A stretch of DNA of 64,000 nt, from the NCBI GenBank assembly GCA_021396245.1, contig WNYE01000025.1, positions 186,001-250,000 on the forward strand. Direction: 5' to 3'. The notes below the pieces were generated by a model. It had not been told where the DNA came from. It saw nothing but the letters and a program-made list of their open reading frames with translations, and ran no database searches. This document shows, in pieces, positions 35,158-46,285 of this stretch. The first letter of the stretch is position 1, and the number at the start of each line of letters is the position of its first letter. The stretch comes from Sporothrix humicola (Eukaryota > Ascomycota > Sordariomycetes > Ophiostomatales > Ophiostomataceae). The position numbers were made by a program, and so were the translations under genes.

Positions 35158-36435
35158 ATGAAGACCACTGGTGCCATTCTCGCCCTCGCTGGCGCCGCCA
35201 CCGCGCGCGATATCTCCCTCTACAAGGCTGTCCTGAAGCGTGAGGTTCCCCAGGAGCACTCGCACCAGGCCATCCTCGACATTGTCAACCCCATCCTGCA
35301 GCAGAACAACCCGCTGGCCATCCAGGACGCCGTCTTCGGTCTGCTCGGCAACAAGGCCGCCGCCGAGGGCGCCCCCAACGTCCAGGACCTCGACTGTCTC
35401 CAGCAGATCGTTGCCGACCAGGTCTTCACCAACGCCAAGGCTGCCGGTGACCTGAACGGCCAGGTCAACGCCATCCTGTACCGTGCCCTTGAGCGCAACA
35501 CGGGCTCCGTCGGTCTGGCCTCGGTTCTGTGCACGCAGACCGCCGTCAACCCCGAGATTGCTGCCATTACCCAGCACCAGGACCCCGCCTCGTCGGCCGC
35601 CTCGGGCAACAAGCAGATCGCCATCAACGTCGCCAAGCAGATTGCCTCCATCGGCGGTGACCCGACTCTGGCCAACAACGCCGGCACCTTCGCTCCCGGC
35701 AAGATTGGCGACCCGACTGCTAAGGGCAACACTTGCGACGACGCCAACGACACGGCTGGCTGCATCATCTCGCAGAACCTGCTGGTCGCCGACCTGTCGG
35801 CTGCCGAGATCAAGACGGCTGTTGCCGGCGTCAAGGTCAAGAAGACCAAGGCCCGCGCCACGGCTTCGGTTAACGTCCAGACCTTCACTGGCAACCTGGG
35901 CGGCGCTGCTCCCCCGGTCATCAGCTCCGACGCCGACCCCAAGCGCCCCTTCACGGTTGACGGCTCGACTTTTGTGAACGAGGGCGGCGCTCTGCAGCGC
36001 TCGTGCTCGGTCCAGCACAACGCCTGCGCCACGGCTGCCAACTCGGGCCAGATCCAGGGCGGCACTGCCCAGTGCGAGGCCCAGCAGACCGCCTGTGAGG
36101 CCGCCACTGCCGCCAAGGCCAAGCGCAGCTTCCCCAAGCTCCGCCGCGCCGCGCTCAACTTTGGCTCGTGCTCGAACCCCGCCATTCAGTTCGCCGCCGG
36201 CCTCGACGGCCGCAAGGAGAACTCGTTTGCGCCCGTCGACTCGGCCAGCTTCAGCCACGGCTCGGCCCTCAACATCAAGGTCATCTCGGGCTTCATCTGC
36301 AGCCAGCTCGCCTCGAACTGCAAGGCCGCCGCCGACGCCGTCTCTGCCTGCAACAGCGCCGCCACTGCTGCCAACGCTGCCACGGGCCAGGCCGCCGCCG
36401 ACGCCTTCAACAGCGCCCTGGGCGTGTCTGCATAA
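35158..36435 (+). CDS. Ala-rich secreted protein of unknown function
   Basis: Single exon, 425 aa. A short signal peptide (MKTTGAILALAGAATA) is followed by a likely propeptide ending at Lys27-Arg28, a Kex2-type site. Another dibasic cluster (AKR...KLRR, about residues 320-331) separates an N-terminal Ala/Gln/Asn-rich part from a C-terminal domain. That domain reads LNFGSCSNPAIQFAAGLDGRKE, FSHGSALNIKVISGFICSQL and ends in an Ala-rich helix with spaced cysteines. I recall this C-terminal arrangement from many Sordariomycete extracellular proteins of unknown function. The central part has paired cysteines (CSVQHNACATAA, CEAQQTACEAA). Strong codon bias and a TATA/CT-rich promoter suggest high expression. 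Probably cell-wall or secreted; function unknown. Confidence 0.75.
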   Translation: MKTTGAILALAGAATARDISLYKAVLKREVPQEHSHQAILDIVNPILQQNNPLAIQDAVFGLLGNKAAAEGAPNVQDLDCLQQIVADQVFTNAKAAGDLNGQVNAILYRALERNTGSVGLASVLCTQTAVNPEIAAITQHQDPASSAASGNKQIAINVAKQIASIGGDPTLANNAGTFAPGKIGDPTAKGNTCDDANDTAGCIISQNLLVADLSAAEIKTAVAGVKVKKTKARATASVNVQTFTGNLGGAAPPVISSDADPKRPFTVDGSTFVNEGGALQRSCSVQHNACATAANSGQIQGGTAQCEAQQTACEAATAAKAKRSFPKLRRAALNFGSCSNPAIQFAAGLDGRKENSFAPVDSASFSHGSALNIKVISGFICSQLASNCKAAADAVSACNSAATAANAATGQAAADAFNSALGVSA

Positions 36436-37511
36436 ATTGACTCTGGAGCCATTCTACAATTGTAGATGACTATTAGAATCATGTATTCAGTACTCTTTTC
36501 TTACTCTCTTTCAGCGATAGTTTTGGGTTGGGCGGGGGTCTTTACGGATTGCTTGTTTTTCTTTTCCTTTCCTTTTCTTCCTCTCTTTTTATGACGGCCT
36601 GATAGCATAGTTTTGAGGGTTTTTCTTGAAGCCTCTTTTTTCTTTTTCTTTTTTGAAAGAAGAATTAGTGATTTTTGGACAAAAAAAAGCACTCTTTTTT
36701 CTGCCTCTATTTTTCTCGTCAAGATGCACAAAAGTAAACAAAGCCAGTGAACAACTTTAACCGGCTCGCTTCTTAATGCCTTTCTTAAGCAGGAGGCGGC
36801 TCCTCCTGCCATGATGACACATGTTACAGATGTAAGGGAACAGCCAGTAGACGAGTCGACATCGTCATGCACAATGCCATTCAGCAGACAGACGGGATGG
36901 ACTTGGCGGGACAGAAAAGTCATTGGGCAGAACAGTGGACAGTGGGCAGGTGGACAGTGCAGGATTTGGACCTGTCTAGATCTGGCGTCGTGCGGGCACT
37001 TGGACACGCGGGAAGGAGGGAAGGGCGGGCGGACTGCGACTGCGACTTTGGGCGGGAAACCACAGACAAAGGAAAAGTGGATGACGAAATGCATGCAACG
37101 CTGTGAGGCAATGGCTTTTGCGGGTGCATTTTGCCGTAGGCGAGGTTTACAGTGGAAGGAAAGAAAAAGCAAAGAAGACTCAATAAATCGAGTGAAATAA
37201 TAATACGGCGTGTTATTGCTTTGTTTACGTCAAGACATCAGATGCTCTCAACATGAGATTCACAAAAATATTCACGCAATACCATCTTGTTCAAGCAGCA
37301 AAATTTGTAGATAAATTTATTGTAAAGAAATAACTCCAAGAAACCAAGTACAAAATAGGATAAAAAAGACAAAAACTGAAAAAAAAAACAAAAAAACACG
37401 TGGAATCTCGACAAAGTAAAATAAACCAAAAACAAATCCGTCTAAACGTCGCAGGTATATATGATAAAAAGACCAAACAATAAGCAAACAAAATCAGTTA
37501 AAAAGAACGCT
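36436..37511. other. convergent 3' region between secreted-protein and NTF2-like genes
   Basis: 1.1 kb with no gene. A T-rich stretch lies at 36500-36720, and an AT-rich stretch at 37210-37440 with long A runs probably holds the 3' UTR of the minus-strand gene. Confidence 0.4.
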
Positions 37512-38036
37512 CTACTCCGAAAAGCCTGCACAGTGCCCGCACAGCTCCCAGTCGGCACCGGCCGTCTGCCGCCACGACGAATGGGCGACCATTTCGAGGT
37601 CCTCAATCTCGTCGCGCTTTCCGCCACCGGAGCTGCGTCGTGAGACGGTCACGCGGTAGACGGCGGCGACGGCCATCAAGTCGATCTGGACGACCTTGAT
37701 ATCGTGGAATTTGTACGATAGCAACGGTGTCATGTTGGACAGCGCCTTCTCGACGTCGTCCTTGCCGGCGACCACGTTGGTGCCCTTGTCCTCCTCGCCC
37801 TCGGCAGGCGGGATCAGCGGGCTGGTAATGACACAGTCCTTGGCCATGTAGGCGACGGCGGTGGCGGGCTCATCACACAAAGCGCGCCAGAGCTGGGTGT
37901 CCATGGCGCGGCCGGCGGCGACGTTTCGTTGGAGGATGGTGGAGAGGCGGCCCTTGTTGTCGGGGCCAATGTCCTGGGTGGACATGTCCTTGAGCTTGTC
38001 GTAGCTCTCATTTGTAAGGCCGAGGACGGTAGGCAT
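37512..38036 (-). CDS. NTF2-like (SnoaL/DUF4440-type) fungal protein
   Basis: Single exon, 174 aa, starting MPTVLGLTNESYDKLKD. The pattern fits the NTF2-like fold used by SnoaL and DUF4440 proteins: an N-terminal helix pair (ATAVAYMAKDCVITSPLIPP), a helix with VEKALSNMTPLLSYKFHDIKVVQIDLMAVAAVYRVTVSR, and a terminal EMVAHSSWRQTAGADWELCGH strand pair. Single-domain members range from enzymes to scaffold proteins. No catalytic residues can be assigned. A TATA repeat lies about 175 bp upstream. Confidence 0.65.
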   Translation of the reverse strand: MPTVLGLTNESYDKLKDMSTQDIGPDNKGRLSTILQRNVAAGRAMDTQLWRALCDEPATAVAYMAKDCVITSPLIPPAEGEEDKGTNVVAGKDDVEKALSNMTPLLSYKFHDIKVVQIDLMAVAAVYRVTVSRRSSGGGKRDEIEDLEMVAHSSWRQTAGADWELCGHCAGFSE

Positions 38037-38103
38037 GGTGGCGGTGGTGGTGTGTTTTGAGGTAGGTGGTGATTATGTGGTGGTGATGTTTGTTTACTTT
38101 GGT

Positions 38104-38118
38104 GATGATGATGATGAT
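38104..38118. repeat. (GAT)5 microsatellite
   Basis: Five perfect tandem GAT units in the upstream region of the NTF2-like gene. Confidence 0.85.
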
Positions 38119-38209
38119 TTTCCCTTTTCTATTTGTATCGTGGTTATCGTTGATCTGGAAAGAATCGACAGGTCCAGGGACAGATCGACTGGATCACGAA
38201 GGGTCCTGG

Positions 38210-38219
38210 TATATATATA
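38210..38219 (-). promoter_or_regulatory. candidate TATA element for NTF2-like gene
   Basis: An alternating TATATATATA tract lies about 175 bp upstream of the minus-strand ATG at 38036. Confidence 0.4.
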
Positions 38220-39849
38220 CACATTCTGTTTTCACTTCTTTTTTCTGGGGAGATATCGACATCCGTCATTTTCTGTCATACGCTTCTTTCTTTGACTCGA
38301 TCGCGTGGCAAATCATAGATCATTCAACATCCACCGTGAAGACAAAAAAAGTGGTGTGGGACAGGGTTGTTTGAGCATGCACGCACAGATTGTGAATAAA
38401 ACACAGTCTGCACACGTTTTCATTGTCATACGTCGTGTGTCGTCGGTCGTTTGTCTGGTCTCCAAAAATGGTTGACGTTGTTGACGTCAGTGGCTTTTGC
38501 AATGGCCGATCATCCGCCCCCAGTCCAGCCCACCTTTCCCGCCCACACCCCTGTCCGGGCCACCCATAACCCCCCCTGTAATATGAGAATATGCACTGAT
38601 GCCCTGTGAAGCGGTTTTTTGGGCTTTTTTTTTTTTTGTGGAAAACACTCAACACCTGCAGGGCTGCAATAAATCGAGACGCAAAAGACGAATACTCGGG
38701 AGAAAAGACGCGGAACGAGACTCGATGAATGAATAGATAATAAAACCGAATTTATCAGTTATTATTTCTTTTCGACAGCCTCTCTATCGGGGGGCCAAAA
38801 CAAGATTCTGTTGTTCAACCCTGCCACTGTAACCCACCATTGTTTGACTATGGACTCTAGTGGCCCTCTAGGTCCTCTCTCCCATCGCGATTTCCCCACG
38901 CTGTTACGTAGCCCACCCAGTCGACCTGTCCACTTTCCACTTTATTGCTATTGACGTCTGATACGAGTATTGTCTCCATAATAAGACGTATGGACCGACC
39001 TGGACCACCGTCGCTTCCTACGGCTGTGATCTCATCTATTTCTGCCCGCTTCTGCCTGCAGGTAGCCCGTTGTCTGGGACGTCGTCGCGCGGAGGGAACG
39101 AACTGGATCGACGTGGTCGATTGCTGGCGGTCCGTCTGCAGGTGCATTTTCTCATTTTGTGCAATGTATCAAAAGGCGAGCCTAGACTGTCAACTGTCAT
39201 CCCTCTGTTTTCTGTCCTCTCTTACTGTGCTTGGGTAGCATTGGGCTGTGTTGACAAGATCGAGCAGGAAAGAAAAAAGGCAAGAAGCGAGAAAACCAAT
39301 AAAAATAGGGCATTTGCCACGATTACGAGACATTCACTGTTGGCTGTCAACACGGTCTCTCGAGATGGTGTGGACGGGCATGGATGACAAAGACTGACGT
39401 CGGTTCAAGTCAAGGTTGACCACAACTGAGGTTATTTATTTTATTGTTTCTGATATACATGCTTTATCTTTATCTCTTCTCTTTACGACAACAACATCTT
39501 ACTTTCTCTTTTATACCATCTTTGTTTATTTTTATATACTCTCAAGCCTTGTGCTGTGATCTCGTGACTGCAGTTGATATCGAGTGTGATGCAGACAGTA
39601 CATGGCCGAAGAGAGATGCAACACAAGCTCGAGACAAAATGTGAATGGACATGGAGAGTGACCTGGCATAGATGGTGACACAGATGAGGCCTCCGTCTTG
39701 GGTAACAGTCGAGTGTCGAAGCCTTGTGTTGCTGTCGATCTCGGTGGAATGTCGATGCCAATCACATTGATGGATGTTCTATAAATATTCTAGATTTATG
39801 TACGGAAAGATATATACAATATTCGGCATCCAGTGGGCCTTCTGGCGGC

Positions 39850-40299
39850 CTACACAATAGTCACGGTGCTGCCCGTCGCCATAATGGTCACCTGCTCCTG
39901 CATAAAGAACTCCTGGTCCGGCGACACGTCGCGCTTAAACTCCGGGTCGGCGAACGCGACGGAAATGGCGTTGGGGTCCGAGAACTCGAAAATGGCACAG
40001 CCGTCATATTTGCTGAGGAACTGCGAGTCGACGCCGGTCGGGGCGTTTGAGCCGGTGTGGATCTACAAAGTCAGTGAGCAAGACCGAGTCGACGAAGGAG
40101 ACGAGGTCAAGAAATACACAGGCAGCCAATCGAGCGAAGCGAGGACCCAACTTACCTGCTTGTAGGTCAGACCGTGCTTCTCGGCCCAGGGCTTGACGAG
40201 CGGGCCGTGGACGTCTTCCCAGTACTTGTAAAAGTCCTCGAGGGACATGCCTTCCTTGCGCTTGATGAAGGCGACCATGGTGTGGGATGTGGGCGGCAT
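39850..40299 (-). CDS. EthD-domain (dimeric alpha-beta barrel) protein
   Basis: Two exons, 40299-40156 and 40062-39850, give 118 aa. The intron has GTAAGT and TTTGTAG and falls between codons. The sequence has the EthD pattern: MVAFIKRKEGMSLEDFYKYW, then EDVHGPLVKPWAEKHGL, an aromatic segment DGCAIFEFSDP, and the closing DQEFFMQEQVTIMATG strand. EthD proteins are small dimers of the ferredoxin-like fold. Some act in ether degradation, others with polyketide or fatty-acid metabolism. An alternative start at the Met seven residues in (MVAFIK) is equally possible. No biosynthetic cluster surrounds it, so the role is open. Confidence 0.82.
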
Positions 40300-40682
40300 G
40301 ATGGCGTGTGTAAAAGAGTACTGTCTATGAGTTATGTCTATGTGTTATGTCTGTTGATATGAATTGTTCAACATAACGAGATTGAGATTGTGAGGTTTAT
40401 ATTGATATCGTGAGCGCCGACCACCCCGCCCGAAACGGATAACCATACCCGCTAAGAATAGTTGGCGCCAACGCCCCGGAAACTTAAAACTACAGCGCTC
40501 CTACGGGGGGTAATGGGGCCCGCTAACGACTAACACAGCGGGACCACCTAACTCCGGCCGCGTGGAGATACTCCGGGGAAGTAATGTAGAACGTAAATAT
40601 TCATATTTAATTCGCATCAACTCCTTTTATGCTTTCTAATGAAGAAACGGGACATCCTGTCGGATGGCTCAGAGTGACCCAG
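40300..40682. other. EthD promoter and Lyc1 3' flank
   Basis: 383 bp with no gene. It lies between two minus-strand genes and no element is recognised. Confidence 0.4.
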
Positions 40683-42047
40683 CTAATACCATCCAAACTT
40701 TTCATTGGCAACCCAGTCGACATCTGCCGACTCGCAGTCTGCGCCGTGCCACCGCAAGCTCGGAATGCTGTCCTTGTCGCGCGCCACCTCCTTGTACTGG
40801 ATGCCGCTCCGCTCCGCCAGGATGCGCTGCGCAGGTGTCGGGTTCCACAGCTGCACCTCGCCGCACTTCCACGCGCCCGCCTCTGCCTGCGCCATGCGCA
40901 CAATCGCCGCGAAGCCGTCGACGTGCTGCTGTGAGATGGGCACCTCGCCGGGGTCGGCGGGAAAATCGTCGTCCAGATCTTCCAGGACGGTGTGGATAAT
41001 GTACAGCGTGTTGCCCTCGCCGTTGGCGGATTTGAGCCCGCTGTAGTAGCCGCGGGTCCAGACGACCCAGATGCTGCGCTGCTTTTCGACAATGACGTCG
41101 GGGTGGCCGGGTTTTGGCGCGTTGTTGAGCGTGCATAGAGCGCCTCTGACTGTCGGCGTCTTTCCGAAAATGTGCTTGGTCATGTAGTCTTCGCGCATGA
41201 GGTGCCACAGCATGGTGTTGAGGTCGGGCACGAGCGTGACGCTGGGACCGGCCAGGGACGGACGGGCACTTCCACTGCCCAGCACGGCCCGCCGCGTGGC
41301 CCGCCGGATCAGGCGTGCTCGTAGCAAATCAATATCGATCGGGCACAGCTCGGTGAGCTCATGGTAGCCCAGCGGCGTCACCGTAAAGCTGCCATCCTCG
41401 CTGTGGACCGCCCTGGACGTGTACGAGGCCGTGCCGTCCTCGATTTCGGTCGGTGGGAGGGCCAGTGGCGGGAACGACAGGTGTGTGCTGGGGAATGCCG
41501 GCCAGCCCTTGCCCGTGTAGAACGTCTTTCCAATGTCGGAGTACAACACAGAGAACAGAGTCTTGGGCTCCTTGTCGTCCGCCTTTTGTCCCACCACCCC
41601 ATGAGCAGCGCTCATCACTTGCCACCGCTCGAGCTGCTTGCCCAGTTCCGTAAGCATCCGCCCTGCATAGCCCTTCCCTCTGTAAATCGGGTCCGTGTAG
41701 ACAGACGCAATCCCGTGCGCCACGCCGTCCACAACCACCGGCGACGTCGCCGCCGCCGCCGCCATGGCCGGCTTGCGCAGCGTCTCGCAGCTCGACAGGA
41801 TCGGCCGGTCGTTGGGCGCCCGTCGGCTGTCCGTCAGGATCCAGTGCGTGATGCCGTTCTGCATCGCCAGCGGCACTGTCGTCAAGTAGTCCTCGCGGTG
41901 CAAATAGTCTTCCATCTTGAGGGCGTTGCCCCACATTGTGTGCGTCAACTCCCATACTTTGCGCCGCTCTTCCGCCGTCGGGATCGCCAGGATCAGGGCC
42001 GGGTCTGCCGCCGACAGCAGGCTCTCATCGTGACCGGTGGAGCCCAT
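40683..42047 (-). CDS. LYC1: Lyc1-like lysine N6-acetyltransferase
   Basis: Single exon, 454 aa. The N-terminal half is a GNAT domain, opening with LAIPTAEERRKVWELTHTMWG and with the acetyl-CoA loop ASVYTDPIYRGKGYAGRML (Arg123-Gly-Lys-Gly-Tyr-Ala-Gly-Arg130). SVLYSDIGKTFYTGKGW follows. The second half (LVPDLNTMLWHLMREDYMT, IWVVWTRGYYSG, TLYIIHTVLED, ending ADVDWVANEKFGWY) matches the C-terminal domain of Yarrowia-type LYC1. LYC1 acetylates free lysine at N6, the first step of one lysine catabolic route. Length fits the family. An Ala run (AMAAAAATS, about residues 95-102) lies in a loop. Confidence 0.82.
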   Translation of the reverse strand: MGSTGHDESLLSAADPALILAIPTAEERRKVWELTHTMWGNALKMEDYLHREDYLTTVPLAMQNGITHWILTDSRRAPNDRPILSSCETLRKPAMAAAAATSPVVVDGVAHGIASVYTDPIYRGKGYAGRMLTELGKQLERWQVMSAAHGVVGQKADDKEPKTLFSVLYSDIGKTFYTGKGWPAFPSTHLSFPPLALPPTEIEDGTASYTSRAVHSEDGSFTVTPLGYHELTELCPIDIDLLRARLIRRATRRAVLGSGSARPSLAGPSVTLVPDLNTMLWHLMREDYMTKHIFGKTPTVRGALCTLNNAPKPGHPDVIVEKQRSIWVVWTRGYYSGLKSANGEGNTLYIIHTVLEDLDDDFPADPGEVPISQQHVDGFAAIVRMAQAEAGAWKCGEVQLWNPTPAQRILAERSGIQYKEVARDKDSIPSLRWHGADCESADVDWVANEKFGWY

Positions 42048-43419
42048 TTTGTGTGGTGGTGGTTGTTGTTAGGAATGGTTGTTTTGTTGAGTTGAAATTG
42101 TAGAAATTGAGGTTGTTGATTTCGATTCCCCTTTCTCTGTTCTTGTTGACGAAACAGGAAGGAGGAGCCGATCGAGTCCGTTTTGTTCGACGCGGGGGAA
42201 GGTGCGTAGTCGTGCGGGTCCGTGGCGTTCTTGCTCGTGACGGCTCTCTGATAAGGAGGCTATGGAAAGTGTCGAATTCGGTGAAGGGCGGAAAGAGTTG
42301 TCGAGATAATCAAGACAAAAACAGAGAAAAACAAAAAGAGGCGAGCGGAAGTATCTACTTATATACAAACGTCGAAAAAGGTTCACAATAGGATCAGGGA
42401 GGATCGACGGCCTTGGCGGGACTCGATCTATTCTTTTCACGGGGTCAATTTCAGGGAGATGTCAATGACATCTGGTGAAAGAGGACGTCCAAGAACGGCG
42501 CTTGTGACTAAAAGCTCAGCTCATGATTGGCACACTGTCTCCAAGAAATACAAAAATGGCGTCGAGTACGAACTTGGATACTCCCGTATCTCAGCGGACA
42601 AGACTTTAAAATACCCAGACGTAGACCACACTTACCCAAACAAGCAGGACACTTTGTTCGTCTGTCGTTCCTGCCGTTCCTGTCGTGGAGACATGCCTGC
42701 AGACATGGGCTTGAAAGTCGGTCTCTCGCTGTGGTTCTCCCCATTTTCTTACGTTTTCCTGCACACTTTACGTCACCGAAATACAGAGGTGACAGAAAGA
42801 AGAGGAGAGTACTCCGTCTTGTACACCGTGCCCCGACCGTGACCGTGACCATTCTGGGCCACCTTTTATCGACACAGTAGGTATTGTTGGTTCCGCAGTG
42901 GCCGGAATAGACCTGGACGGAAGCGGCGCGGGGCTCTGGTCTTTCTTTTTTGGGGTACAAGTAACAATTACAACGGCATTAAGCCGACGATAGGCGGCCC
43001 ACAGATACCAAGGGGTACCTGAACTACAAGGCACTATCTTAATGAGGGGCTGCTCAAATGACCACTTTTTGTTTTATTTATCTAATTATTTCGATGGTTG
43101 CAGCTCTTTCCTTTAACTGTTTCGATCCCTTATCGTGACAGCTGGTTGTTCACCGACTCGTCTTGACCCTCCATTGAACCTCGTGCAATGCAAGATTGGC
43201 ACGAGACCAAGACATGCAGGACGACAATTAACCCATTGGCACTCGAGACTAGAACTCGAATTGGAAGCAAGACTGAAGAATATACGTAAATGCATTGTAT
43301 TGACGACGCCTGGGTCTCTTTTTGACTTTCCTTTTTCTATCACAAGTACATTGCAAACATGATTTTAACTACACCCGTAAACTTTAAAAAAGAAACAAAC
43401 ACAGACACTCTCACTGCAC
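42048..43419. other. Lyc1 promoter and CCT1 3' flank
   Basis: 1.4 kb with no gene. Open frames here have no family resemblance. A TACTCCGTC variant of the dispersed 9-mer lies at 42810. Confidence 0.4.
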
Positions 43420-45332
43420 CTAATGGCCGTGTCCGTCATCCTCTGCCCGCTGCTCCGGGTCCAGCTTGATCAACGTGTCGATGCGCATAATGCTGATGCA
43501 CGCCTCGACTGCTGACTTGAGCTGCCGCACCTTGCTCATGCTCGGCTCCAGCACGCCCGCCTTGATCTCGTCCACCACGCGGCCGCGCATCAGGTCCAGA
43601 CCGTAGTTCTTGTAGCCCTTCTTGCGCGCAATCGCCTTCTCGTCGTCCAGCTGCTGCTGCTTGGCCGCCGCCGACTTGCTCTGGGCTGCGCCCGACGCGC
43701 CGGCCAGCTGGGCCGCGTCCTTGCCGGCGCTGCCCTCGGAAGCACCAGCACCGGCGGTGGCAGCACCTGCCGCACCCGTAGGCGCGCCGTGGCCGCCGAC
43801 GGCCGGCTTGTCGAGCACCCGCTGCGACAGTGCGTGCCGTGACCGCAGCTGGGCCACGAGCTCCGAGGCGTCCTTGGCGGCGTTGACAGCCAGGGTCTTG
43901 GGGATCACCAGCAGGGACTGCGCAAACTCGCCAATGGCGAGCTGCTCGCGCGAGCCGACGGTGCCGGCGTACTCCTCCAGGTAGATGTGGAGGGCGGTCT
44001 CGACGGCACCGCCGCCGGGCACAATGCTGCCGCTCTCGAGCGTGCGCTTGACGGCCGACAGCGAGTCGTGCACGGAGCGCTCCATCTCGTCGAGCGAGAA
44101 GTCGTTGGGGCCGCGCAGGATGATGGAGGCCGAGGAGTGCACCTTGGTGCCCTTGACCAGAATGCACTCGTCGTCCGAGATGCGCACCTGCGAAACCTCT
44201 TCGGCATGACCCAGGTACGAAGCCTCAAAGCGCTCGTCACCGTTCAGGTCGGACAGCGTGCTGAGCAGCGTGGCGCCCGTGGCGCGGGCAATGCGCCGCA
44301 GGTCCTCCTTCTTGCACCGGCGCACGGCCATGGCACCGCGCTCGACAAACAGCTTCAGAACAAGATCGTCGATGCCCTTTGTTGTCAGGATGACGTTGGC
44401 GCCTGCCTTCAAGATCATCTCGACGCGCTCAATGACCATGCCGGCCTCGCGCGCGCGGATCTGTTCGAGCTGCTGCGGGTCGTCGACCGTGATCTGGACG
44501 CCCAGCTTCATGCGCTCCTTTTGCAGGTTCATGTCCAGGACGGCAATCTTGGCGTCGGGTATCCGCGTCTTCATGGCCTGCGAGGCCACCGTGCAGTTGA
44601 GCGCGTAGCCCTTGACGAGCACCGACTCGGTGGCGCTCTTGCCGTGTGCTTTCAGAATGTTGACGGCCTTGACGGGGTATTTGGTCTCGCCGCCGTTGCG
44701 CGTGTTTGTCGACTTGACGGCCTGCAGGGCATCGACGACCATGTTGGCAAAGAAATCAGAGTCTGCACCGATAATCTTGCTCGACATGGACGTCTTGGCA
44801 ATGTTGATGAGCGACTCGCGGCCCAGCTGCTCGACCTTGATGCTAATGTGCTCGTTCATGTACTTGACGGCCTCGCGCAGGGCCAGGCGGTAGCCCGTAA
44901 TGATTGTCGTGGGGTGTATGCGGTTCTTCATGAGCTCGTTGGCGCGCCGTAACAGCTCAGCAGCAATCAGAACGACCGACGTCGTGCCGTCGCCCACCTC
45001 CTTGTCCTGCTGCTGAGCCAGGTCCACCAGGATCTTGCCGGCCGGGTGCTCGACGTCGAGCAGCGTCAGGATTGTCGCGCCGTCGTTGGTCACCGTCACG
45101 TCGCCAATGTCGTCGACCATCATCTTGTCCAGGCCGCTGGGGCCGAAGGAGCTCTTGACCACGTTGGCGATTGCCTGTGTTGCCATTACTGCGGGAGTTA
45201 GCGACGATTAAACAAAATAGAACACCTTATTATCCTCTACCCACCGTTCTGATCACGAATGTCGGTGCCGGAAATCTTCTGGCCACCCAAAAAGAGCGTC
45301 CCCTGCCGGGACTGCTCAAACATGGACGTCAT
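43420..45332 (-). CDS. CCT1: TCP-1/CCT chaperonin alpha subunit
   Basis: Two exons, 45332-45245 and 45188-43420, with a 56-nt intron (GTGGGT, GCTAAC branch, CGCAG), give 618 aa. The small first exon supplies MTSMFEQSRQGTLFLGGQ and IRDQN. It splices to VMATQAIANVVKSSFGPSG, so the ATG inside exon 2 is not the start. Group II chaperonin signatures are GPSGLDKMMVDD, NDGATIL, GDGTTSVV and the GGGAVE-type segment VPGGGAVETALHIYLEEYAG. The C-terminus DPEQRAEDDGHGH is typical of CCT1. CCT folds actin and tubulin in the cytosol. Unusual is an Ala/Gly-rich insertion at about residues 487-543 (43648-43818), so the protein is about 55 residues longer than normal. It is divergent from prolyl-tRNA synthetase. 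Confidence 0.96.
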
Positions 45333-46285
45333 GGCGATGGCGGTGTGGAATGGGCGAGGGAGTTGAAGGTCGGTAGGTTAAAGGCGAACAACACAAACGA
45401 ACGATTCGGTCGGGGGATTGTCGTCAAAATAAATGCTGTCGCCTGGTCGTGGAATTGGGTCGACCGCCTGTTGTTGAAGCTCCTTTTACCAAGGCAGAAA
45501 TATTTCGTGTTGTTGGAGTGGTCCTGAAAAATAGGAGAGCTTCGCCAACCAGGGACAGTAGCTCCTTCCCTCTGGTGCCTGCAGAATTGCTTACAATAGG
45601 GGCGAAAAGCCAAAAAGAGGGGAGCCGTGGAGGGGGATAGAAGAAAGGGGAAGCAGCGACAGAGGTTCCATAGTGGACTGTCCCAAATTTTAGACGGAAA
45701 ATCAGTTGATCCATGCCCTGTAGACAGGGGGTAAGATGAGGGACCGGGCAGAAAAAGTGGCGGACAGCACACCGCCTTCCTCACTAAGTTTGATAGATAA
45801 GGAAGGTTCGAACGTTCCACAGCCTAGCCCCTCTATCAGTGCCTGAAGGTGACAGGGGAACGAAGGGAAAGAACGCACTTGCGCTGTTGGGAGTGCGGGG
45901 CAACAAGAAGATTTTGGCACGCGGACAGGAGGACAGCGCTTTCCTAGTAGAGACGCCGAAGCGGCATAGTTGACGGGAAAACTAATTGGGAAATAACGAG
46001 GCACTCCAATACTGAGGAAAATATAGCTGAGAATCTTCCGCCAAAATTCAAAAATAGTAGCACAATAAAAAGACACGCTGCCGAAAGACCAGAGACCAAT
46101 ACCGCACAAGGCTGCCGGGTGACTCACGGAGACGATTGTTTACTTGTGTCGAATATCGTCAGATTGTCGAAATCGCCGTTAACCACGCCAATCCCACTTC
46201 GCCGCGACATCACCATATTTTGACCCCCCTGTCAACAACCTCAAACAACCAAAAAAGCCCAATCGACAACCCATCCACCAACACA
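45333..46285. other. divergent promoter CCT1/prolyl-tRNA synthetase
   Basis: 953 bp between two divergently transcribed housekeeping genes. No TATA box stands out. Short open frames here are not coding. Confidence 0.5.

Larger units (their letters stand above)
38037..39849. other. intergenic region, NTF2-like promoter and EthD 3' flank
   Basis: 1.8 kb with no supportable gene. It contains a GAT repeat, an alternating TA tract and an AT-rich stretch at 39430-39550. Confidence 0.4.

Noticed and set aside
35110..36258. 382-residue minus-strand open frame rich in Gly/Val/Leu
   Set aside because: It is an antisense shadow of the high-GC3 secreted-protein gene.
45187..45188. Start of CCT1 at the ATG opening MATQAIAN
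   Set aside because: An upstream exon with TLFLGGQKISG and IRDQN splices in phase and restores the conserved chaperonin N-terminus.
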